Origin: Melanocharis versteri
Lineage: Eukaryota > Chordata > Aves > Passeriformes > Melanocharitidae
Direction: 5' to 3'
Length of the DNA stretch: 64,000 nt
Assembly (NCBI GenBank): GCA_013397845.1
Contig: VZTG01002133.1
Location: 6,842 to 70,841, forward strand
Below the pieces are notes generated by a model, which ran no database searches, had not been told where the DNA came from, and saw only the letters and a program-made list of their open reading frames with translations. Positions 1 to 11,010 of the stretch are shown here, piece by piece (within the stretch, counting starts at the first letter, position 1; each line of letters begins with the position of its first letter). The position numbers were made by a program, and so were the translations under genes.

Positions 1-317
1 CGCCCCGCGGCTCTCCCCGCCCGGCCGCCCCGCAGCCCTGCCCGCGTCCGCCCGCCCGCCCCGCACCCCCGAGCAGCGGCTGCTGGGCAGCGCCAGCCCC
101 GCCTCGCAGGGGGAAACACGGGCAGCGAGGCGAGGGGAGCGCGGCACGCCGCTCTGGGTTACTGAAGCCGGTACGGGAGCTGCCAGGACAAACGGAGCTT
201 TAGCCAAAAATAGCTCGTTGAGGGTCAGGCTTTTTTTTTTTTTTTCTTCTTTTTATTTTTTTTTCCTTTTTTTTTTTTTTTTTTTTTCTTCTTTTTATTT
301 TTTTTTCCTTTTTTTTT

Positions 318-349
<32 letters not shown>

Positions 350-430
350 TTAATTTCTCTCTCGTAGTCGAGCGGGCGGGAGGAGTGCCCCCGGCGCAGC
401 GCGCAGCCGACCTGCCGGCCCGAGGGGCAG
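1..430 (+). promoter_or_regulatory. PEX5L: CpG-rich promoter and 5' UTR of PEX5L exon 1a
   Basis: The first 180 bases are almost pure G+C with dense CpG, and a second CpG-dense block runs from about 361 through the start codon at 432 to about 640. Everything downstream is AT-rich intron-like DNA. This is the composition of a CpG-island promoter, and the window probably begins inside the island. I see no clear TATA box. A CCAAAAATAG sequence at about 204-213 is one base from a MEF2-type site. No ATG occurs between 352 and the coding ATG, so the proximal leader has no upstream ORF. The transcription start cannot be placed from sequence alone. A long T tract (231-351) splits the island. Confidence 0.7.
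231..351. repeat. 121-base T-rich tract with 42-base tandem duplication
   Basis: Almost every base is T on the + strand. Scattered interruptions (CTTCT, a single A, CC) recur exactly 42 bases apart: cttct at 246 and 288, cc at 265 and 307. So the tract contains a tandem duplication, followed by a purer T run. It sits about 80 bases upstream of the exon 1a start codon, inside the promoter or 5' UTR. Long lysine-rich reading frames on the - strand here are only poly-AAA/AAG and not genes. Lengths of such tracts are often wrong in assemblies. Confidence 0.9.
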
Positions 431-431
431 C

Positions 432-452
432 ATGTACCAGGGACACATGCAG
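432..452 (+). CDS. PEX5L: PEX5L (TRIP8b) first coding exon 1a, partial CDS
   Basis: Seven codons give MYQGHMQ, which is the N-terminus I recognise for vertebrate PEX5-like protein (PEX5R/TRIP8b). The exon ends at a consensus donor, CAG|gtaagc (intron from 453), in phase 0. The ATG has A at -3 and no upstream ATG in the nearby leader. The full protein is a cytosolic, brain-enriched paralogue of the peroxisomal import receptor PEX5. It carries C-terminal TPR repeats and binds the C-terminal tail of HCN pacemaker channels, controlling their surface traffic and cAMP response. The variable N-terminus chosen by alternative 5' exons changes whether channel trafficking is increased or decreased. None of the TPR region lies in this window. 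Reading through the donor leaves an 84-residue open frame to 686, expected only if the intron is retained. The call rests on a seven-residue match plus promoter and donor, so orthology needs the downstream exons. Confidence 0.72.
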
Positions 453-3402
453 GTAAGCGGCTGCCGCCGGCGCACGGGCAGCTCGCTCCGCCGGAACGCG
501 GCGCGGGCAAGTTTCGGTGGGTCGAGCGGAGGGGAGATGCCGCCCTGGCACCGTGCAACAAGTGACCCGGTGCGGTGTGGCCGTGGCGCTCCAGCTCGGG
601 GCCGAAGGGAGCGGCGTGCCTGGCGCTGGCGCTGCTGGCGGGGGGGAGGATGGCGAAGGGGTTCTGTCAACTTTGTAACTAGGTGAAGTTCTCTGTGTAT
701 TTTTCCATGTATGACGCCTGCTTGTTCAAACAGATCCAGGGGAGTATTCCAGGGCAAACATAGTTATGGCATGCTTAAAGTGACACATGTCTCCTGCCAT
801 CCTCTTGATGCATCTCTTCCTGTATGTCAAGTGAAGGGCAAACAATAAGGGAAAAGACAGAGCACTTGCTTTGCGAAATCTGCAAGGGTTTCACACCACA
901 CTAAAACTGTCAATTTGCTCAGTGTGTTGTGTTTAAAGGTGATGGATTCCTATTCTTCCCTCCCGACACGGGATGAGGATTGATTTTGCTAAGCCATGGA
1001 ATGACTTTGTGGAATGAATTCAAACACATGGTGAAGAGAGTTCAAGATTTTAGGCGGAAATCTTGTCTCATGATCCTGCTGATCTACATCACCTTGGCAG
1101 AATACACCCCTCCCTGATAAAAACATTCTACTGCCTTGGACCTGATGGCTTTAACCTTGACTCCCGCTCTCCTTCACATGGCTCTTCCTTGGAAAGCCAT
1201 GTCTATTTTGAAGGAGGAGGAAGTATCAAAGTGGAGTAAAGGTTTACACTGGTCTCCCAGGTTCATTCCTTTGCTTTGGACCCAGTCTGGCTTGGTGTCC
1301 ACTGCCAGGAGCGATCAAATGCTTTTATCACGTACAGTGGCACCAGCCTTGCCGTGTGGTGTTGTTAGCACTGAGGCTGTTTGGAGAGGAGCTGCAGCCT
1401 GAGGAGGTGTGAGCTGACCACTTCTGTTTGTTGTGACTCTGCACAGCATTTAAATACCGACTGAATGGTCATCGGGGACAGCAGGCAGTGTCAGAGCCAG
1501 GGTTGTGCACGACACAGATGAGTTAGGAGAGGACTCTGATTCAGCACTGCCTTCCAGAACTGAGTGGTACCAGTTACTCTTTCATGTTTGTGTTTTCTGA
1601 TCGCAGCAGTGGTAAATAATGTGTCATAATACTGCTTGTAATGGGAGAGCAAACAGGTTTTAACAAGAGATGTAATCAGTGGAGGCAGTATGCGTATTAC
1701 CGTTTATTTCTGATAATAGGGTTAAAACACAAAACCAATCCTATAACTAATGCTACTGAATTGGACGTTGCCAAATAGGTATTTACATCCTTAGGAAAGC
1801 AGAAGTTCTTTGCTGTGAGTTATATATTACAAGGTTTCAACAGACGTACAACACTTTATAAGAGGAAATCTAATGGAATCTTGAGGTGTCTCACAGCATT
1901 TCAGTAAATTTTCTGAGTCATTAAAAAATTGAAATCAAACTTGCAATAGGAAATAAGGTCAAAACATGCAAATATGTTGTGACTGGTGTCCTTTAATGTT
2001 TTTCTTTCAAAATACTTTTAGTTTTCTAGCTCAAATATAATTAAATTCTAACCAAATTCTCTTAAAAGGCTTGCTGGAGTAAAAATACTATTCCTGTTGA
2101 GTACACTTATCATTGCTAAAAACAGAAGCCCACCTGAGTTCATCATCCAAACTTTTGAATATTTTTTGTCCTAAAAGGAAGCATTAATGAGCTTCAGATA
2201 ACATCTACCAAGCCTAAAGCCTTGGGAGAGATTTTCATGTTTAGTATATCCTTAATTAGAGCCTTTAAGTGAGTCAGACAAAGACAATAAAAAGCTAATT
2301 TCTTTGCAATGAAGTGATCTACTGTAATGTTTATTAAACCATGATGGAATGTAAGCTAAGTTACCATACAAATACATTATCAAACCTCACGCTAAGAAAA
2401 ATACTGGCACATTTTAAGCATTCCAGGTCCTTTCTTACTATCCAAGACTTATTGTAAGACTCTTACTAATTTAGGAAGAACTATTTGCAATTACTTGTTA
2501 ATCTAAAATAAGGTGAACCATAAACCCATCCCAATTTGGGCAGATCAAGTCAGACTCATAAGTCAGTAGCCTGGACTCCTAAGCAAAAATAATCTGATTT
2601 TTTGAGCACTGAGCCCTTAATAGAACTTACGCTTCTTGAAGAGAAGGTAGAGTGTTTAGCTGGGTAAACTACACTGCCTGGGTACATCCAAATGCAAAAT
2701 GATGGGCCAATATATAATGTTTGATCCTACACTCTTTAAAGCAATAGCTCTTCTGAAGTTATCGGGATCAAATGTAGGTACTGATTTAGAATTCCAGTAA
2801 TCATTTCCATCTTTCCTACTGTTCTGTTCTCAGATGTAAAAGCAAAACCTGCAGAATTAATTCCTTAGTCCATTTATTTTAAAAGATGTTTGCAGAGCCC
2901 ACGTTTCACTAATAACCTGCTGTAAGTCAGCTAATTCTAAGAATACCTCTAAAAGGGGAGAACCTTAACAACCATAACAAGGTAATAAGCATAATTACAG
3001 AGACTGGGAATTTGCGTATCTTGGAGAGGCATCAATCATTATCAGCTTCAGTGGGGAATTTCTGACTAAGCTCAGTAAACTGTGCGAATGTAGATGAAGT
3101 ATACTTTGCATTTAAGCTTTGCTTAAATGCACAGAAAGTACTTTACTGCATCAGACCATAATGTGTGTATCTTTTCTTAATTTTTTGTTTATAGTACAGA
3201 TTAGGTTTGTTAGTTTGTTTTTTTTTCCCAAAAGCAAGAAGATCACTTTGTTTATTGCGAAGACCTAGGTTTAGATTTTCTTCTTACTGGTTTTCAAGTG
3301 AAGCCTCACAACACAGAAATACTAGAGAGGTCCTAAGCTTAAATTCCAAAGGTAGTTAAAAAACGTATCAAAGGAAGGTATGTCCTGCCTTCTCATTTCC
3401 AG
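453..3402 (+). other. PEX5L: Intron 1, first part: no gene seen
   Basis: The stretch from the exon 1a donor onwards is AT-rich after about 700. Short open frames (for example 1136-1402) show no recognisable domain and no coding-like neighbours. I see no CR1 fragment, RNA gene or obvious repeat beyond short homopolymers such as the T run near 3220. Confidence 0.6.
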
Positions 3403-3456
3403 GTGCCTTTCTGTAGGATTTGCTTTTGTGATCACTCATGCACCACATGCTTTCAG
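3403..3456 (+). other. Possible in-frame cassette exon (54 nt)
   Basis: The sequence is bounded by an acceptor-like TTCTCATTTCCAG ending at 3402 and a donor CAG|gtaaaa at 3456/3457. The enclosed 54 bases are open in frame 0 and code for 18 codons, cysteine-rich (VPFCRICFCDHSCTTCFQ). Both flanking exon 1a and candidate exon 1b end in phase 0, so inclusion would keep the frame. This is splice-motif inference only; such pairs arise by chance in introns. Confidence 0.15.
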
Positions 3457-3540
3457 GTAAAACACCAGCAGAGAGGTGAAGTGGCCTTCCAGAGAGCCAG
3501 CACCACCACCAGCACTAGGACGCAGAGGAGTAGAGTGCCA

Positions 3541-3680
3541 CGGGAGCTCTCTCAAAGCTATTTCACCATCGTCACGAGCTTGAGCGTTTGATTTCTCCGC
3601 GTTTGCCGACCCGTTGGGTTTGGGCAGTGACCGCGTGAAGCAGAGCTGGGGCTGCCGTGGGTCCCGAGGCACCCGCTGCC
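3541..3680. promoter_or_regulatory. Intronic CpG cluster
   Basis: Twelve CpG dinucleotides fall between 3570 and 3674, inside otherwise CpG-poor AT-rich DNA. This is similar in size to the cluster upstream of candidate exon 1b. It could be a small alternative or antisense promoter, an enhancer, or a relic of GC-rich inserted sequence. No TATA box, clear donor or recognisable ORF follows on either strand. Confidence 0.3.
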
Positions 3681-6600
3681 TCCTGAGCCCCAGGCATGAG
3701 GCTTGTGCAGGGAAAGAGAACTTCAGATGAGATGCACAGGTTGTTTGTCCACAAATGTATAACCTCAGTTATGTAAGAAGCCCTGTTTAATTCAGTAAAT
3801 GCGGGCTCTGACAGCATGGAACCTGATGGATACAGGAGCACACCCTGGGATTCACAGATAAGGCAGAAGAGCCAAGTCTAAATGCTAAACTGTACAGGTG
3901 AAAGAGAGTATTTGTCTCTTAGGATGATGTGTGCAGTCCTGTGTGTGCCGTTTTCCATCTTCAACAAAACAGTAGCAGACCAGATGGAAGCAGAACATAA
4001 GCTGAATTCAACCCCCAATCACTGCTCTAAAATGTCTGTCATTTTAACAGCCAACTATAAGATGTTTTAAAGTTTTTACAGTATATTATAGACCTGGTAC
4101 CAATCCTCCTGTTGGCTTTTATGAAAGTTCTATAAATGAACAGGGGGCAAATTTCAATCACAGAATGGGATTTGCACAGCATTTGGCTTCCTATGAAATT
4201 CAAAATAAATGCTTTCAAAACTGTTTGCCCTGATGCTGTATTTAGTCAGCCTTCCCCAGCACAAATGCTTGAACAGAAGAAGTGCTTCGCCAAATGTTGG
4301 CATGGGATTTTATATATGGCAGTGTTATGTTTCGAGATGGCTTAATTTAGACAAAGCAGAAATCTTGACCACACAGGGGTGTCAGAGTTCCTCTGGCACT
4401 TTTTTGCAGGAGCAGGCTTGTTAGTCACGATGCCTTGGCCAAGTTCCAGGTCAGATAGTTTGTCTCCTAAACTTTTAATTGCGTAGGCAGTCAGCTTCAT
4501 GCCCTTAATTCTTGTGTTGTGATATTTAACATTCTACCGTTGGCATTTTGTACTTGCATGAAATGATCCATATTAATCATTCACATTTCATTACGATTTC
4601 AGTTGTCAAACACATACCTATATGATCGTAGTGGGTCTACAAAAAAATAAGTATGTGTACATGAAGATTCTTGCAAGATGGAGCCTCAAGGGCTTCACAT
4701 GTTTTAGTGGGCCTGAAAAGTGTTGCTAAATATTTTATAAAAGACATTTTTGCACTGATTTCTCAACATTTAAGACATAGCTAACTCACTGAGAAAAGGG
4801 AAGCAGAACAGTCTCAAGATTAACTGCAGATGCAAATGCCATTTTGGTTTATGTAGAAACCTCTTAAAAACACTGTAATAGTTTTGGTTACACTGCTACC
4901 TAAAATAAATAAACCCCAAGCTATTAAACAGCTATGAATAAAAAAAAAAGTAACATGCATTTTTGCGTTAATAAAATGGCCCGCAAAGAATGTGCACAAC
5001 GTAAAATTGAATTCAGTGCTAAATTGGATTTCTGTTCAGCTGTTAATACCAACATAAACTTAATAACTTTAAGCTACAAAATTTTAAAAATCTGGGCACA
5101 TGTCTGGAATCCTAGCTGATCTGTGGTGTCTATGAATCATAACTCCTAGCCTAGCTAAAATTCCATTATGATAAACTGATAATATTTTATTATTACAGCT
5201 CTTTTCTAAAAGTACTCACAATTCTAGGGCAGTGTTTATGGTGGTATGTTTTCCATTTTTGTCTTGATATTTTCCAGTACATCAGTAGCAGCTCTACCAA
5301 GTTCTGAACAGCAGATTATGAGCTGCTTATAAATTGAAAAAAAGGTAAAACTAATGAGCTCACTTGCATAGAATGAAGTTCATTCAAAGAAAGTAGATGA
5401 TAAGCTGCATTTGGCAAAGGCAAAGACTGAAACTGTAAAAATTGTGAGCATTTGCAATGCTGGTACAGAGAAGTGTTCCTTGAAGCTGTTAGGCAATTTT
5501 ACAAGTGCCTAGTAGAAAATCTTGCAAAGGCTCAGAAATTCTTGGCTTGTGCTGTATTTTTACTGGATGTAAATTAGGAAGAACTTTTACTAACTAAATA
5601 AGGATCCACCCCTCTATTTTGGAATTAAATTCATTCAAAAGATAGAAAAACAGCAGTCCCTAGTGTAGTCCCTGCCATAAATTAATATAAATGTTAGTCT
5701 AAACCCAGTATATAACTTTCACCAAAGAGGCACTGTTTACTCAAGTATCATGCTGTACTTTCTTTTTTTAATCTGCCAGTATTGTCACAATTTACTATGC
5801 AAAGGAGGAGGATGAAAAGTTGGGATGAAGTCCACCAGCTGGATCAGCGTGAATTGTCCAGATAGAACAAGGGGCATGAAAGAGTGGAAGAAATAACACA
5901 TACAGAAATTTAGACTTAGGAAATGCAGTCTCATAACTCGGCTGTAGAATATTTTGTAGTTTATAATAATCTTGTTTCTAAGCAAGCTTTAAAAATGGGT
6001 GTTGATGTAAAAACCGGGTCCATTTAAAATCATCTATCCAGCTTAATTTGCTACTCTTTTTGCAAATGTTGAAAATGAAAAAAGGTAAAAACATTGAAAT
6101 GGTACTTAGAATGATTCTACCCAGCACACAAAGTACGTACTAGTTGTTTGTATCACAGAATTTGATTTTGCACGGTCTGTTTCAAAAATAGGTGATACTG
6201 CAAAACTGAGAGAAACACTTGTCTTCCAAATCAGTGTCATGGCATGTAAACTAGGAGGTGACTTTCTGTAGCTACGGATTTTCGTCATTGTCCAGTAATA
6301 TTACTAATGAAATGCCTAAGGATCATAAAGACCATATTCAGCAAATTTTTCTACCTGGTTAGAATTATTATAAACAGTCTAATATTTCATTGCTCTGCTC
6401 TCAGGCTTTTGAAGTTCTGAGTCATTGGTACACGAGTTTTACTTCCAGTGGTTTATTTGCATATAAATAAAGTAAATTCTAAAATATCAAGTAAGTGAAA
6501 CTCATTATACGGAATGGGAAAAAAAAATCCATGTCTCATCAGTTTACCCATGCCCAGAAATACAAATCACAACCCAAAGTTTAATGTTAGCCCCTGAATG

Positions 6601-9539
6601 TGATTTTCCCAAAGTTTGCACAATTAGTCGTGTATCAGCATTACTGCAGTTCCTCCCAAAAAAACATTTTGTACCAAACTTCTATAGGTTGGCATAGCAA
6701 ATGTAAGCATTAAGTTTTCTTCCTCTGCTTCTCCGTTGCCTATCATGACACTCAGATTTGCTGCTGTTGATCCTCTCACTGTCCTGCTGGTTTTCTCCCC
6801 CTTGCTCAGGTTTGAAGGCTTTCTTGAAACGTTTTCCTCCTGCCGCGTTTGTGCTGTGTTTTCCTTCCCGCTGCCCGTGGCAAGGCAGCCAGCTCACCCA
6901 GGCCGTGGCTGCTGCCTGCAGCAGGGGCCGAGTCCCCTTCAGCAGGGCTTGGTCACAAAACAAAAACGTTCCATGGCGAAGTTCTGCTCACTGCCACGAG
7001 TAGAAGGAGGTGAACTGATCTGGAAAGTTTGGTTACCGGCAGAGCTCCTTGTTCACAAACTCTTATGAGGCTTAGGAAACAATAGGGGACTGCCATGAGA
7101 AGGAAAGTAGCCAGCTTTAAAAAAACCCTGAATTTTATTTGCAGTGTTTGCAGGGTAGACCTATGCCCGTAAATTCCCTTTTCTCACATGCTTCTCTATT
7201 TTGGCAATCCCCGTAGGAAAAGAGCCACACTGAAGTCTTTGTGAGTTTCTCTGTAAAACGTGGAACACTCTACTGCTTCATGGTCACTTGTCTTAGAGCA
7301 GTCTACTGTCTTCTGGTAACTTGGACTGTTCATTTCATATCATTTCCTCTTGTCCCAGTATGGATGTTTAATACAAGTTACCAACACCTTTGGACAGCAT
7401 TTTTCAATAAAATACGCATTTAGAACAAAATAACATCTATGCATTTAGAACAACAAAAGCATGTGTGATAAGGAAAGTACTGTGCAATGAATCCAGACAA
7501 ATTACCTTTCTTGATTACATTAAGACTTCTTCTTACATAAAAGAAATTCAGATGCTCTTGTCCACTGACATTTAGAAATGAGACCTTCAGAATTACTTCG
7601 ACATGCATTTACTGTCAATCATTTCACTTTATAGACTTTAATAGTTTTCAAAAACTGAGGAAACAAACTTTAAAATTTGCCTTACCAATATTAGAGCCAG
7701 TTGTATCTTAACCTTTACATCAGTGAATCTAATTGGAAATTACACTGATGTAAAAAGCAGAGTAATTTGCTTCCAAGCCTTTTTCACTTTAATTTGTCTT
7801 CCCGATGTCACCAGTTGGGTTCCAAAGCTACCGTGTCAAGTAGTGAATACATAATTTCCTGGATAGGGGCAGGAAAGCTGTCACAAAACGCATTTTCAAA
7901 TTCAGCATTTTCTGACTAGTAGGTGTATCAATAAAAGGTCCAGGAACTCTTATTCACTGTTAATTAAAAATCAACTAAAGGGAAATATTTGCCCATTTAA
8001 GCCTACCCTGAAATACAAAAATACGGTTCTCAATAAGTAATGCTGAATATTAGAGTTTACATTCACAGAATTTCCTATGGTCAATTTTCCTAATATTAAT
8101 GTAGGAATAAGCAAAGACTATAATAAATAGAAGCTTTTTGAGTATTTCTGAGTATTATGTAAAACTGAGAGTAAACATCACATTTTGATATGATAGTAAT
8201 CTGTCAGAACCTCTTAAAATCTTAATAGGAGATCTGAAAAAAAAAATCGTATTTTAAAGAAAAGAACAGATTCATATTATTTATGCTAGGTAGGAGATGG
8301 CCTTAGTCCTCAATATGGCCTTGGACACCATTGTCATAGGAGTAATGACAGAAATGTGACAGAAGTGATTAATGAAATAAAAAATACAGTTCGACATGTG
8401 TCTCATCAAAGTGACAGGTTATTTCTGCTGTCATTCATGGAAGTTTAACAAGGAATATAATTTTCCAGTTGCAGGCTTGAGATGTAGATGAGATCTTTCA
8501 TCTTCTGCTATTTGTTGTCTAACACTCCTTTCAAGAACCAGGACAATTTTAAGAAGGCTTTGAGAAAGGAACGCAAGAAAGAATGTTAGATAAAAGAAAG
8601 GGGGAAAATTATGATGTACGGCAGAGAAAACAATGCAAAAGTATGGAAAGTGAGTGAGTGCTGGTTTTGTTCTGAACAGTAGAAAACATTGTTAATATTA
8701 CCACTCCACTCAATCCAGGTGATGTACACAATGTGGCAAGTTATAAACAGCTGGAAGGGATGCATAGGATTGCCTCAACCTGTGCAAACGAAAGAAATCT
8801 GAATTATTAGAAGACAGCTAGATACTACATGGAAGTAGTGAAAGAACAATAATCCCTGGAGCAGTCACAGTAAAAGGTTACATACTGTTCGGGAAAGACA
8901 GAAAACCAAAGGTATTGGTCATATTAAGAACCTGGACCCAAAAAAGATGGGCAAAAATTTTGTAAGAAGCTTCAGAACTAATATTTTCAATTGTTAAATT
9001 GTTATGGTTATGCCTTAACACAGGGAATGGAGAATACGCAGGGAATGGAGATAGTTCCTTGGAGGCAGAAGGAAAAAGTATGAGTTGCCTAAAGTAAAGT
9101 TCATTTAGATCTTAGAAGTATATTAAAGTATATTAAAACAACCCTTGGAAGTTTTTTGGTTACGTGATGAAAAAGGGGGAGGAGAAGGAAAACATACTCA
9201 AAAGTGGCACCTGTATTAAGGACAACCTAATTTATGGTGCAAAACCAAAATGTTTAAGAGGGTATGAATTCTTCAGCTATTAAAAATGTGTTATATTAAA
9301 TTGGAGACTTGGTAGAAAATATTTTATAGTCTTGTTACAAATCTGAACAGAACAACAGAAACCATACCAGATTCGAGATAAGGTGAGAAAAATGGTAAAA
9401 CAACAGCCCAGATACCCAAATGGCAATCCGTAATCTTCAAGGTTTTGGGGAACAGACTTCAAGGAAAACTAAACAAACTTAGACAAAAAAAAAAAAGAAA
9501 AAATCCTATTTGAATTTATCAGGAGAACAAAATGTCAGA
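3681..9539 (+). other. PEX5L: Intron 1 continued: no gene seen
   Basis: Mostly AT-rich DNA. A GC-richer patch at about 6840-6960 carries overlapping open frames on both strands (up to 110 codons) with low-complexity or unfamiliar translations, and I reject these as genes. An A-rich purine tract lies at 9485-9500. I see no RNA gene and no recognisable LINE until about 9540. Confidence 0.55.
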
Positions 9540-10239
9540 CTAACCTGACATCATTTTCTCTTACCATAAACTGGGGTTTTAGGCAAGGCAGGTATAACTG
9601 ACTGGATCTATATAACCTTTGGTAAGCATTTGTTGTGGTGTTATGAAAGAAATTATTATTGAAGCTGGAAAAAGTAAAGAGTAGCAGCAGGTCTGTAGAG
9701 AGGGCAGGAAACTCGCTCATGGGGAAATGAAAAATGGAGCATTAAAGGAAGGACTGTCAGACTGAGGAAAGTTTATTGGGAAGGTTTTTGTGGATCACTG
9801 TTGGAAGTGGTTGTTTCTGATATTTCATCCATAAACGTACCAGAAACAGGAAGATGGTGACTGCATTTGTTGATTACTCAGTGCTGGAAAACATCATCAA
9901 TATTGGGAAATATTCAGTACTACTGAGCTTCAGTCACTATACAGGGGGACCTGTCTGTACTTCAACAATAAAAATACAATTTCGTTTAACAGTACAATAC
10001 AGTGCTCAGCTAACAAAAAGCCTACCCTAAGCCATGGACTATCATTTAGAAATTACTAAGAAGAACGACTTGCATATCCATAATGACTATAAGTTGTCGA
10101 TAAAATACATCCATAAAAAAGACAGATGCAGATCTAGTTTTAGAAGAGCTTTTTCCAGAATAGTCAGGAAAATATCAGTGCCAGTTGACAATGCCAGTAA
10201 CAGATTTTCAGTTTAGAGTCTTGTACAGAAGAGAGGCAT
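9540..10239 (+). mobile_element. Possible upstream part of an ancient CR1/L3-type LINE
   Basis: Short stretches resemble the reverse-transcriptase and downstream region of old CR1/L3 elements. One example is the segment near 9850-9905, which reads like the conserved TGCATTTGC-GATAA block. These stretches lie in the same orientation as the better-supported 3' portion that follows. Divergence is high and the reading frame is destroyed. The upstream limit is a guess. Confidence 0.25.
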
Positions 10240-10620
10240 GGAAACAGGTCCAAAGAAGGATGATCAAGGAGAAGAGAATGTATCTTACAAGAAGAAACCA
10301 AAAGATTTTGGCTTATTTCATTGAGCAGAATGACAGCTCAGCAGGACCGTAATCACAGCATGTAAATGCATCAGGGAGATAAACACCAGATATGGAAAAA
10401 CCTAAATTAGCTAAGAACAAAACTGGCACAGAAACAAATGGATATTAACCAGCTGTGAATAAATTTAGGCTGGAAATTAGAAGAAAGTTTCTGATCATTA
10501 GAGCAATCAAGACTTCCAGTAGCCTTCCAACTGGAATAGTGGAAGCAAAAAAACTAATTACTTTTAAGATGAAACACAGCCAGTTTCTGAGAGATTTGGT
10601 ATGACATGCTGCCTTTGAGA
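10240..10620 (+). mobile_element. Ancient CR1/L3-type LINE, 3' portion, decayed
   Basis: Several phrases match the 3' part of old CR1/L3 LINEs in the right order. They are ACAGGTCCA-GAAGGATGATCAAGG at 10245-10266, TTTAGGCTGGAAATTAGAAG near 10465, the following TTTCTGATCATTAGAG, CTTCCAACTGGAATAGTGG near 10525, and a terminal region with TTTCTGAGAGATTTGGTATGA near 10590-10610. The encoded reverse-transcriptase end is broken by stops and indels. The call is from remembered consensus patterns; alignment to a repeat library would settle family and limits. Confidence 0.55.
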
Positions 10621-10652
10621 ACAGACCCAGGAACAACACCTTCCTTGTCTTA

Positions 10653-11010
10653 ACAGAATCACAGAATGGTTCAGGTGGGAAGGCACCACAGTGGATCATC
10701 TGGTCCTACGTCCCAGCTCCAGCAGGGTCGTCCAGAGCACATGGTACAGGGTTGTGCCAGATGGTTCTGGGGTATCTCCAGTGAGGGAGACTCCACACCC
10801 TCTCTGGGCAATCTGTTCCACTGCGCGGTCACTGCACAAGGAAGGTTCTTTCTCATGTTCAGGTGGAACTTTCTGTGTGTCAGTTTCTGCCCGTTGCCTC
10901 CTGTTTTATCGTCTGGCACCACCAAGAAGAGCCTGGTCCATCCTCTTGACCCCCTCCCTTTAGATATTTATACAAATGAATGAGGTCCCCTCTCAGTCAC
11001 CCCTTCGAAG
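10653..11010 (-). mobile_element. Avian CR1 LINE fragment, truncated
   Basis: The left end (AATCACAGAATGGTTCAGG from about 10656) is the reverse complement of the CR1 3' terminus. The following text matches CR1 read backwards: GATCATCTGGTCC, the CTCTGGGCAATCTGTTCCA block at about 10801-10821, the CTCCTGTTTTATCGTCTGGCACCACCA block and CCTTTAGATATTTATA near 10960. Homology fades after about 11010, so the copy is 5'-truncated, as most CR1 copies are. Open frames on both strands here (up to 105 codons) are shadows of the repeat. Confidence 0.88.

Noticed and set aside
225..561. Lysine-rich - strand open frames in two phases
   Set aside because: They are the complement of the T tract; poly-AAA/AAG translation is not evidence of a protein.
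350..757. 135-codon - strand frame across exon 1a
   Set aside because: Stop-poor because of CpG-island composition; antisense to a better supported exon, with no recognisable domain.
4151..4172. AATCACAGAATGGG, resembling the start of a reverse-complement CR1 tail
   Set aside because: The following sequence does not continue as CR1, so it is a chance match.
6682..7068. Overlapping 93-, 110- and 81-codon frames on both strands
   Set aside because: GC-richer patch with few stops; translations unfamiliar and mutually exclusive; no splice or promoter context.
10666..10983. Three overlapping frames of 84-105 codons
   Set aside because: They lie inside the CR1 copy at 10653-11010 and reflect LINE sequence out of frame.
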